A stretch of 7,114 bases of DNA from positions 1 through 7,114 of the forward strand of contig JAEVZA010000246.1 in the NCBI GenBank assembly GCA_023392475.1. The letters run 5' to 3'. A program made the position numbers and the translations under genes. The stretch's first letter is position 1; the number at the start of each line of letters is the position of its first letter. This document shows positions 1 to 5,726 of the stretch, piece by piece. Under the pieces are notes generated by a model. That model worked only from the letters and a program-made list of their open reading frames with translations. It searched no databases and was not told the DNA's origin. This DNA comes from Actinomycetes bacterium. Its GTDB lineage: Bacteria; Actinomycetota; Acidimicrobiia; Acidimicrobiales; Microtrichaceae.

Positions 1-372
1 CTGGTGGAGCGTGCGGACGGCGCCGCGCCGGGCGACGTGCAGGTGTCGGGGTCGGTGCGGCGAGGCCCGCTGGAGATCGCCGTGTCGACCGGCGGGCGGG
101 CGCCGGCGGTGGCCGCGTGGGCCCGGCTGGTGGTGGACGAGGCGCTCGACGACGTGCTCGGCCTGGACGCCGACGGGGTCGAGCTGCTGGTCGAGGTCGT
201 GGCCGAGGTGCGGGCCGAGCTGGTCGCCGCCCGGGAGGCGGGCGAGGCGGTGGTCACACCGACGTCCCTGGACTGGCGATCGGCGCTCGACCGCAGCATG
301 CTGGACCTGATCCGTACCGGCCGGAAGGCCATGGCCAAGGAGCGCCTGCAGGCGTGTCTGTCGTCGTCGTAG
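1..372 (+). CDS. Precorrin-2 dehydrogenase / sirohydrochlorin ferrochelatase-like protein, C-terminal part (5' truncated)
   Basis: The frame is open from the first base and ends at TAG 370-372, so only the last 123 codons are present and the real start lies upstream. The visible part begins just after the expected N-terminal NAD-binding Rossmann fold. It carries the family signature V-R-R-G-P-L-E-I-A-V-S-T-G-G-R-A-P-A-V-A (about residues 19-38 of the fragment), which resembles the STGG/SPALA region of the N-terminal half of CysG and of stand-alone Met8p/SirC-type enzymes. A helical C-terminal domain of roughly 80 residues follows. By family, it oxidises precorrin-2 to sirohydrochlorin with NAD+ and may insert Fe2+ to make siroheme. 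The context supports this: the methyltransferase that makes precorrin-2 is encoded three genes downstream. The last 19 bases overlap hemA. Whether it is bifunctional or only a dehydrogenase cannot be judged, because the N-terminal domain and its active-site Asp are off the window. Confidence 0.77.
   Translation: MVERADGAAPGDVQVSGSVRRGPLEIAVSTGGRAPAVAAWARLVVDEALDDVLGLDADGVELLVEVVAEVRAELVAAREAGEAVVTPTSLDWRSALDRSMLDLIRTGRKAMAKERLQACLSSS
337..342 (+). promoter_or_regulatory. Ribosome binding site of hemA
   Basis: AAGGAG lies 11 bases before the GTG at 354, inside the 3' end of the preceding gene. It is the strongest Shine-Dalgarno match near this junction and supports the GTG at 354 as the hemA start. 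That start places the conserved GANHRTAP motif at residues 7-14, as expected for the family. Confidence 0.65.
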
Positions 373-1634
373 GAGCGAACCACCGCACCGCACCGCTCGA
401 GCTGCTCGAGCGCATGGCCGTGACCGGTGACCGCCTGCCCAAGCTCCTGCACGACCTCGACGCCGGCGAGCACACCTCCGAGGTGGTCGTCCTCGCCACC
501 TGCAACCGCACCGAGGTGTACCTCGTCGCCGAGCGGTTCCACGGCGCCTACCGCGAGGTCCGGGACTTCTTCGCGGACCTCACGTTCCTGCCACCCGAGC
601 GCTTCGCCGAGAGCCTGTACGTCCACTACGACGACCAGGCCGTGCGCCACCTGTTCGAGGTCGCCGCGGGGCTCGACTCCGCCGTGCCGGGCGAGCACGA
701 GATCCTCGGCCAGGTGCGCGACGCGTGGGACGTCGCACGCACCCAGGGCACGGCTCGCCGCGGCCTCAACCTGCTGTTCCGCCACGCGCTGGAGGTCGGC
801 AAGCGGGCCCGCACCGAGACGTCGATCGCCCGCCACGTCACCTCCGTGTCGCAGGCCGCCGTGATCCTCGCCGGCGACCGCCTCGGCGGGCTCGCCGGCA
901 CCCGTGCGGTGCTGGTCGGCGCCGGTGCGATGGGACGGGGCATGGGCGCCTTCCTCGCGGATGCCGGCGTGAGCGAGCTCGTCGTCGCCAACCGCACGCT
1001 CGAGCGGGCCGACGAGCTGGCCCGCAGCGCGGCCGCGGGGCGGGACCACCTGACCGCCACCGCCGTCGGCCTCGACGCCCTGCCCGGCGCGATGCGCGCC
1101 GCGGACGTCGTGTTCGCGGCCACCGGTGCGCCCGATGCGGTCGTCACCGAGGACGTCGTGCACGAGGGCATCGCCGGTCGTGACCGCCCGCTGCTCGTCG
1201 TGGACATCGCCGTGCCCCGGGACGTCGATCCGGCCGTCGCCGGGCTCGACGGCGTGGAGCTGCTGGACATGGACGCCGTGGCCGCGTTCACCGAGGCGGG
1301 CATCGCCGAGCGGCGCCGCGAGGTCCACGCGGTCGAGGAGATCGTGGAGGCCGAGCTGCGCCGGTTCGCCGCGGCCACCAGCGCCCGCGAGGTCGCACCG
1401 GTCATCACCGCGCTGCGCGAGCGCGCCGAGGGCGTCCGCCGCTCGGAGCTCGACCGCGCCGCCGGCCGGCTGGCCGAGCTCACGCCCGAGCAGCGCGACG
1501 CCGTCGAGGCCATGACCCGCGGCCTCGTGGCCAAGCTGCTGCACGACCCGACCGTCCGGCTGAAGGACGCGGCGGGATCGTCGCAGGGCGACCGGCTCGC
1601 CGAGTCGGTGCGCGACCTGTTCGACCTCTCGTAG
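354..1634 (+). CDS. hemA: Glutamyl-tRNA reductase
   Basis: This enzyme reduces glutamate bound to tRNA(Glu) to glutamate-1-semialdehyde with NADPH, the first committed step of the C5 route to 5-aminolevulinate, in the cytoplasm. The 426-residue product has the normal length and all three regions. The N-terminal catalytic domain has the GANHRTAP motif (7-14), the nucleophilic Cys50 in ATCNRTEVY and His99 in RHLFEVAAG. The NADPH-binding Rossmann domain has G-A-G-A-M-G at 189-194 followed by VVANRTLERA. The long C-terminal helical dimerisation domain runs from about residue 320 to the end. The GTG start at 354 is chosen because it has an AAGGAG 11 bases upstream and because the family N-terminus begins directly before the NHRTAP motif; the frame is open further upstream but there it only shadows the preceding gene. 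It overlaps that gene by 19 bases and ends 4 bases before hemC. Small departures from common family motifs are PGEHEILGQ (often V-G-E-x-Q-I-L-G-Q) and RHVTSVS (often GAVSVS). Confidence 0.97.
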   Translation: MSVVVVGANHRTAPLELLERMAVTGDRLPKLLHDLDAGEHTSEVVVLATCNRTEVYLVAERFHGAYREVRDFFADLTFLPPERFAESLYVHYDDQAVRHLFEVAAGLDSAVPGEHEILGQVRDAWDVARTQGTARRGLNLLFRHALEVGKRARTETSIARHVTSVSQAAVILAGDRLGGLAGTRAVLVGAGAMGRGMGAFLADAGVSELVVANRTLERADELARSAAAGRDHLTATAVGLDALPGAMRAADVVFAATGAPDAVVTEDVVHEGIAGRDRPLLVVDIAVPRDVDPAVAGLDGVELLDMDAVAAFTEAGIAERRREVHAVEEIVEAELRRFAAATSAREVAPVITALRERAEGVRRSELDRAAGRLAELTPEQRDAVEAMTRGLVAKLLHDPTVRLKDAAGSSQGDRLAESVRDLFDLS

Positions 1635-1638
1635 GGCC

Positions 1639-2541
1639 GTGTTCGTCCGGATCGCCACGCGGGCGTCCGCGCTGGCGCGCTGGCAGGCCGACCACGTGGC
1701 CGCGCTGCTCCGTGCGGCCGAGCCCTCCTGCACGGTCGAGGTCGTGCCGCTCAGCACCGAGGGCGACCGCCGCACCGACGTCCCGCTGTCGGAGATCGGC
1801 GGCAAGGGCGTGTTCGCGACCGAGGTCCAGGCCGCCCTGCTCGACGGCCGGGCCGACGTGGCCGTGCACTCCGCGAAGGACCTGCCGGCCCGCACGCCGG
1901 ACGGCCTCGTCATCGCGGCGGTGCCCGAGCGCGGCGATCCCCGGGACGCGCTCGTCGGCTGCCGGTTGGTCGACCTGCCGACCGACGCCACCGTCGCGAC
2001 CGGGTCGGCCCGCCGCCGGGTGCAGCTCGCCCACCTCCGCCCGGACCTCCGCTTCGCGGAGCTCCGGGGGAACATGGCCACCCGGCTGGAGAAGGCGGCG
2101 GGGTTCGACGCCATCGTCGTCGCCGCGGTGGCCCTCGAGCGGCTGGGACTCGCCGACCGGCTGGATGACGTCCTGCCCGCCACGCTGCTCGTCCCGCAGG
2201 TGGCGCAGGGCGCGCTGGCGGTCGAGTGCGTGGCCGACCGCAGGGACCTGCGCGAGCTCCTCGCCCGCATCGAGCACGGGCCGAGCCGGTCCGCGGTCGA
2301 CGTGGAGCGGGCGTTCCTCGACGAGCTGGGCGGGGACTGCTCGCTGCCCGCCGGGGCCCACGCGACGCTGCTCGACGACGGGCTCCTGCGCGTCCGCGGG
2401 ATCCTCGGCGGCGAGCCCGATGCCGACGGCCGCACACCGGTCCACCACGGCGTCGAGGTCGGTGACGGCCCCGCGGCCGGTCGGGCGCTCGCCCGCGCGC
2501 TGCGCGGGAAGGCGGGGGACCCCGCCCGCGGCGCCCCGTAG
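1639..2541 (+). CDS. hemC: Porphobilinogen deaminase (hydroxymethylbilane synthase)
   Basis: It condenses four porphobilinogens head to tail into the linear tetrapyrrole hydroxymethylbilane, using a covalently held dipyrromethane cofactor. The 300-residue product has the family signatures in order: RIATRASALARWQ (4-16), EGDRRTD (41-47), the IGGKGVF stretch (53-59), VHSAKDLP (76-83) with the presumed catalytic Asp81, TGSARRR (121-127), LRGNMATRL (142-150), and the cofactor-attachment Cys234 in LGGDCSLPAGAHA. In the LRGN motif, Ala147 stands where Asp or Asn is usual; the flanking Arg143 and Arg149 are kept. The start is the GTG at 1639, 4 bases after the hemA stop. It has no good Shine-Dalgarno at normal distance (AGGG is only 2 bases away), so translation probably depends on coupling to hemA. 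The C-terminal domain after Cys234 is short but complete. The stop at 2539-2541 is 12 bases before the next gene. Confidence 0.97.
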   Translation: MFVRIATRASALARWQADHVAALLRAAEPSCTVEVVPLSTEGDRRTDVPLSEIGGKGVFATEVQAALLDGRADVAVHSAKDLPARTPDGLVIAAVPERGDPRDALVGCRLVDLPTDATVATGSARRRVQLAHLRPDLRFAELRGNMATRLEKAAGFDAIVVAAVALERLGLADRLDDVLPATLLVPQVAQGALAVECVADRRDLRELLARIEHGPSRSAVDVERAFLDELGGDCSLPAGAHATLLDDGLLRVRGILGGEPDADGRTPVHHGVEVGDGPAAGRALARALRGKAGDPARGAP

Positions 2542-2544
2542 GCT
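2539..2544 (+). promoter_or_regulatory. Possible -10 box (TAGGCT) upstream of cobA/hemD
   Basis: TAGGCT fits the TANNNT pattern of housekeeping sigma -10 boxes and ends 9 bases before the ATG at 2554, so a transcript from it would have almost no leader. Its first three bases are the hemC stop codon. I see no good -35 match 16-18 bases upstream. The AGG inside the box could instead be a weak, distant ribosome-binding site (11 bases from the ATG). This is a suggestion only. Confidence 0.25.
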
Positions 2545-2553
2545 CCCCGGCGC

Positions 2554-4035
2554 ATGACCGTCCACCTCGTCGGTGCCGGGCCGGGCGATCCGGGCCTGCT
2601 GACCCTCCGCGGCGCGGAGGTGCTGCGCCGCGCGGAGGTCGTGGTGTTCGACCGCCTGTCCGCGCCGTCGCTGCTCGACCTCGCGCCGGAGGGCGCTGAG
2701 CGCATCGACGTGGGGAAGTCGCCCGACGGGCCGTCGGTCGAGCAGTCCGAGATCAACGAGCTGCTCGTCGCGCACGGACGAGCCGGCCGGCGCGTCGTGC
2801 GGCTGAAGGGCGGTGACCCGTTCGTGTTCGCCCGCGGCGCGGAGGAGGCGGCGGCGCTGGAGGCGGCGGGCGTCGACTACGAGGTCGTGCCGGGCATCAC
2901 CTCCGCCGTGGCCGTCCCCGCGTACGCCGGCATCCCCGTGACGCTCCGGTACTCGTCCACGAGCGTCACGATCGTGACCGGTCACGAGGACCCGTCGAAG
3001 GGTCGCACGGACGTCGACTGGGAGGCGCTCGCCCGCGTCGGCGGCACGATCGTGATCCTGATGGGCGTCGCCAACATCGGGCGGATCGCCGCCCGCCTGC
3101 AGGACGGCGGGTTGCCCGGGACCACGCCGGTCGCCGCCGTCCGCTGGGGCACCCGGCCCGACCAGCGCACCGTCCGGGCCACCCTCGACACGATCGCCTC
3201 GCAGCCCCTGCGCCCCCCGAGCACGATCGTCGTCGGCGACGTGGCCGCGCAGCACCTCGGCTGGTTCGAGCGCCGCCCGTTGCTCGGGCGGCGCGTGGTC
3301 GTGACCCGGGCGCGCGACCAGGTCCCGGTCCTCGCGGCGCGGCTGCGCGACGCCGGCGCCGAGGTGGTGGAGGTGCCGACGATCCGCATCGAGGACCCGG
3401 CCGACGGCGGCGCCGCGCTGCGCGGCGCGCTGGCCAGGGTGCGCTCCTACGACTGGCTCGTCGTCACGTCGCCGAACGGGGCGCGACGGGTGGTGGCCGG
3501 CCTGCGCGACGGCCGGGACCTCGGCGGCGTCCGGCTCGCGGCGATCGGTCCCGGCACCGCTGCCGCGCTGGCCGACGCGCGGCTGGTGGCCGACCTCGTG
3601 CCGGAGCGGTTCGTCGCCGAGTCGCTCCTCGAGGCCTTCCCCGCGCCCGACGGCGGCGCCGGACGAGTGCTGCTGGCCCGCGCCGCGGTGGCGCGGGACG
3701 TGCTGCCCGACGGGCTGCGCGAGCGCGGGTGGGAGGTGGACGTGGTGGAGGCGTACCGCACGGTGCCGGCGCAGCTCGACGACGACGCCCGCGGCGCGCT
3801 GCGCGGCGCGGACGCGATCACCTTCACGTCGTCGTCCACGGTGGAGCACTTCGTCGCCGCCGCGGGTGCGGGAGCCGCCCCGCCGGTCGTCGCGGCGATC
3901 GGTCCGGTCACCGCCGCGACGGCGCGCCGGCTCGGCCTCGACGTCGCCGTCGAGGCCGAGGTGCACTCCATCGACGGGCTCGTCGAGGCCCTGGTGGCAG
4001 CGCCGTTCCCCGATCGCCGGGAGGGCAGGACGTGA
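2554..4035 (+). CDS. cobA/hemD: Bifunctional uroporphyrinogen-III C-methyltransferase / uroporphyrinogen-III synthase
   Basis: This is a 493-residue fusion. Residues 1 to about 240 form an S-adenosylmethionine-dependent uroporphyrinogen-III methyltransferase (SUMT, CobA/CysG-C family), which methylates C-2 and C-7 to give precorrin-2. Its motifs are VGAGPGDPGLLTLRG (6-20), RLKGGDPFVFARG (83-95), VPGITSAVAVPAYAGIPVT (112-130), IVTGHED (140-146), ILMG (168-171) and STIVVGDVA (223-231). Residues from about 243 to 485 form a HemD domain, starting with LLGRRVVVTRARDQ and containing VVTSPNGARRV, AAIGPGTAAAL, FTSSSTVEHF and AAIGPVTA. HemD domains are poorly conserved, but these Thr/Ser-rich positions are typical. 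This half cyclises hydroxymethylbilane with D-ring inversion. The ATG at 2554 starts right at the SUMT fold. Such fusions are common in Actinomycetota. The protein sits at the branch point, making uroporphyrinogen III and also drawing it off towards siroheme/cobalamin. Its stop overlaps the start of the next gene by 4 bases. Confidence 0.95.
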   Translation: MTVHLVGAGPGDPGLLTLRGAEVLRRAEVVVFDRLSAPSLLDLAPEGAERIDVGKSPDGPSVEQSEINELLVAHGRAGRRVVRLKGGDPFVFARGAEEAAALEAAGVDYEVVPGITSAVAVPAYAGIPVTLRYSSTSVTIVTGHEDPSKGRTDVDWEALARVGGTIVILMGVANIGRIAARLQDGGLPGTTPVAAVRWGTRPDQRTVRATLDTIASQPLRPPSTIVVGDVAAQHLGWFERRPLLGRRVVVTRARDQVPVLAARLRDAGAEVVEVPTIRIEDPADGGAALRGALARVRSYDWLVVTSPNGARRVVAGLRDGRDLGGVRLAAIGPGTAAALADARLVADLVPERFVAESLLEAFPAPDGGAGRVLLARAAVARDVLPDGLRERGWEVDVVEAYRTVPAQLDDDARGALRGADAITFTSSSTVEHFVAAAGAGAAPPVVAAIGPVTAATARRLGLDVAVEAEVHSIDGLVEALVAAPFPDRREGRT

Positions 4036-4736
4036 GCGCGTCCGAGGCCGTGCCCGACGCCGTCGTCCTCGACTTCGACGGCCTGGTGCTCGACACCGAG
4101 TGGTGCGAGTACGCCACGGCCGCGGAGGTGTTCGCCGAGCACGGCGAGGAGCTCTCGCTCGACCTCTGGAAGACGTTCATCGGCTCCACCGACCACCCGC
4201 ACTGGACCGACATCCTCGAGGAGCAGCTCGGCCGGCCCGTCGACCGGGCGGTGCTCGTGCCGGCGCGGCGGCTGCGGAACCGGGAGTGCACCGCCGGGCT
4301 CGAGCCGCTGCCCGGGGTCGTGCCGCTGCTGGACTCGCTCGCCGCCGCGGGGGTCCCGATCGCCCTGGCGTCGTCGTCGCCCGCCGACTGGGTGTTCGGC
4401 CACCTCGGGGACCACGGCCTCACGGACCGCTTCGCGGCGATCGCCACGGGCGACGAGGTCGTCCGCACGAAGCCCGACCCGGCGCTCTACCTGCTGGCGT
4501 GCGACCGCCTCGGGGTGGCGCCGGCGGGGGCGGTGGCGGTCGAGGACTCGGTCAACGGCGTCGCCGCGGCGCGCGCCGCGGGCCTCGCTGCCGTCGCGGT
4601 GCCGAGCGGGCTGACCCTCGGCATGGACTTCGGTCACGCCGACCTCGTGGTCGCGAGCTGCCTCGAGCTCTCGCCCGCGCGCCTCGCCGATGTGGTGCGG
4701 GATTGTGATGGGAGGCTCGAGCGGGGCGCCTCGTAG
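4032..4736 (+). CDS. HAD-superfamily hydrolase, subfamily IA (beta-phosphoglucomutase/phosphatase-like), substrate unknown
   Basis: The 234-residue product has the four HAD motifs. Motif I is V-L-D-F-D-G-L-V-L-D-T-E, with nucleophile Asp14 and acid/base Asp16. Motif II is ALASSS with Ser114. Motif III is Lys147 in RTKPDPALY. Motif IV is VEDSVNG with Glu171 and Asp172, the usual Mg2+ ligands. A small helical C1-type cap fits residues about 22-95. The resemblance is to phosphatases and phosphoglucomutases of the YniC/PgmB/Gph type. Substrate specificity cannot be read from the sequence, and no heme-pathway step known to me needs a phosphatase. The GTG at 4032 is preferred because it forms a GTGA overlap with the cobA/hemD stop, has GGGAGGG six bases upstream, and places motif I near the N-terminus; the frame is open further upstream but only shadows the preceding gene. 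Composition matches the neighbours, so there is no sign of recent transfer. It ends 9 bases before hemB. Confidence 0.9.
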   Translation: MSASEAVPDAVVLDFDGLVLDTEWCEYATAAEVFAEHGEELSLDLWKTFIGSTDHPHWTDILEEQLGRPVDRAVLVPARRLRNRECTAGLEPLPGVVPLLDSLAAAGVPIALASSSPADWVFGHLGDHGLTDRFAAIATGDEVVRTKPDPALYLLACDRLGVAPAGAVAVEDSVNGVAAARAAGLAAVAVPSGLTLGMDFGHADLVVASCLELSPARLADVVRDCDGRLERGAS

Positions 4737-4739
4737 GAT
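4734..4739 (+). promoter_or_regulatory. TAGGAT element before hemB: possible -10 box and/or ribosome binding site
   Basis: TAGGAT fits TANNNT and ends 6 bases before the GTG at 4746, so initiation at the usual distance would begin at or next to the start codon (leaderless). Its first three bases are the stop codon of the HAD gene. The same bases contain AGGA (4735-4738), 7 bases before the GTG, which is a reasonable Shine-Dalgarno. The two readings cannot be separated from sequence. No clear -35 element is seen at normal spacing; TTGTGA at 4703-4708 is about 25 bases upstream, which is too far. Confidence 0.35.
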
Positions 4740-4745
4740 CCGGGC

Positions 4746-5726
4746 GTGACCTTCCCCCAGACCCGGCTCCGCCGGCTGCGGCGCACCCCGGCCCTCCGCC
4801 GGCTCGTCGCGGAGACGCGGCTCGGCGTCGACGACCTCGTCGCTCCGCTGTTCGTCCGCGAGGACGTCGACGAGCCCGTGCCGATCCCGTCCCTGCCGGG
4901 CGTCGTCCAGCACTCGCGCGCTTCGCTGCGCCGCGAGGTCGCCGAGCTCGCGGACCTCGGCGTCGACGCGGTGATCCTCTTCGGCGTGCCGGCGACGAAG
5001 GACCCCGAGGGGTCGGGCGCCTCCGATCCCGAGGGGATCGTCCAGGTGGCGCTGCGGGACCTGCGCGACGACGTCGGCGACCGGGTCGTGCTCATGGCCG
5101 ACCTGTGCATCGACGAGTACACCGACCACGGCCACTGCGGGCTGCTCACGCCGTCGGGCGAGGTCGACAACGACGCCACGCTCGAGCGGTACGCCGAGAT
5201 CGCGCTGGCGCAGGCCGAGGCGGGCGCGGACGTGTGCGCGCCGTCCGGGATGATGGACGGGCAGGTGCTCGCCATCCGCGACGCGCTCGACGACGACGGC
5301 TTCGAGCACGTGGCGATCCTCGCCTACGCGGCCAAGTACGCCTCGGCGCTCTACGGGCCGTTCCGCGACGCGGTCGACGTGCGGATCGCCGACGGCGGTG
5401 ACCGCACCGCGTACCAGCAGGACTGGGCCAACGCGCGGGAGGCGCTCGCCGAGATCCGCGAGGACCTCTCCGAGGGTGCGGACATGATCATGGTGAAGCC
5501 GGCGATGACCTACCTCGACGTGCTCTCCCGGGCCCGCGCCGAGGTGGACGTGCCGCTCGCCGCCTACCACGTCTCCGGCGAGTACGCGATGGTCCACGCC
5601 GCGGCGGAGCGGGGTTGGATCGACGGCGACGCCGTGGCCCTCGAGCAGATCACCGCGGTGAAGCGCGCCGGAGCCGACCTCGTGCTGACCTACTTCGCAC
5701 GCTCGCTGGCGGAGCGGCTCGGATGA
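4746..5726 (+). CDS. hemB: Porphobilinogen synthase (5-aminolevulinate dehydratase)
   Basis: It condenses two 5-aminolevulinates into porphobilinogen. The 326-residue product has normal length and the TIM-barrel family motifs: RLRRLRRTPALRRLV near the N-terminus (8-21), the LVAPLFV stretch (31-37), LFGVP (78-82), the metal-site loop DLCIDEYTDHGHCG (119-132), APSGMMDGQV (165-174), Schiff-base Lys197 in AYAAKYASALYGPFRDA, and catalytic Lys251 in MIMVKPAMTYLD, followed by YHVSGEYAM. In the metal loop the three ligand positions read Cys121, Asp123 and Cys131, so the middle Cys of the classical zinc triad is replaced by Asp. From memory this form occurs in other actinobacterial HemB proteins. Whether the site still takes zinc cannot be told. 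The GTG at 4746 is chosen from the family N-terminus and AGGA 7 bases upstream. It overlaps hemL by 4 bases (ATGA). Confidence 0.97.
   Translation: MTFPQTRLRRLRRTPALRRLVAETRLGVDDLVAPLFVREDVDEPVPIPSLPGVVQHSRASLRREVAELADLGVDAVILFGVPATKDPEGSGASDPEGIVQVALRDLRDDVGDRVVLMADLCIDEYTDHGHCGLLTPSGEVDNDATLERYAEIALAQAEAGADVCAPSGMMDGQVLAIRDALDDDGFEHVAILAYAAKYASALYGPFRDAVDVRIADGGDRTAYQQDWANAREALAEIREDLSEGADMIMVKPAMTYLDVLSRARAEVDVPLAAYHVSGEYAMVHAAAERGWIDGDAVALEQITAVKRAGADLVLTYFARSLAERLG

Noticed and set aside
117..353. Upstream extension of hemA in the same frame
   Set aside because: The extra residues are almost only Gly, Arg and Ala and shadow the preceding gene; the GluTR family starts right before the NHRTAP motif, and a good ribosome-binding site supports the GTG at 354.
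381..395. Three tandem CACCG units
   Set aside because: They encode part of the conserved NHRTAP motif of HemA and are too short to be treated as a repeat.
2065..2088. HemC LRGNMATRL motif with Ala in place of Asp/Asn, as a sign of an inactive enzyme
   Set aside because: The position varies within the family, and the catalytic Asp81, cofactor Cys234 and the motif arginines are all present.
1480..3966. Very long open frame on the minus strand opposite hemC and cobA/hemD (over 800 codons)
   Set aside because: It lies entirely opposite genes with complete family motifs. Its translation is rich in Arg, Gly, Ala, His and Val without any recognisable domain, and such frames arise from high G+C code with few stop codons.
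3729..4031. Upstream extension of the HAD hydrolase into cobA/hemD
   Set aside because: It would give a low-complexity Gly/Arg-rich N-terminus, while the GTG at 4032 has a GTGA overlap and a Shine-Dalgarno.
3447..5597. Second long minus-strand open frame opposite cobA/hemD, the HAD gene and hemB
   Set aside because: Same reasons: low-complexity, charged composition, no motif, and the plus-strand genes are certain.
5615..5722. Upstream extension of hemL into hemB
   Set aside because: The residues are arginine-rich shadow code of hemB; the ATG at 5723 gives the standard family N-terminus.
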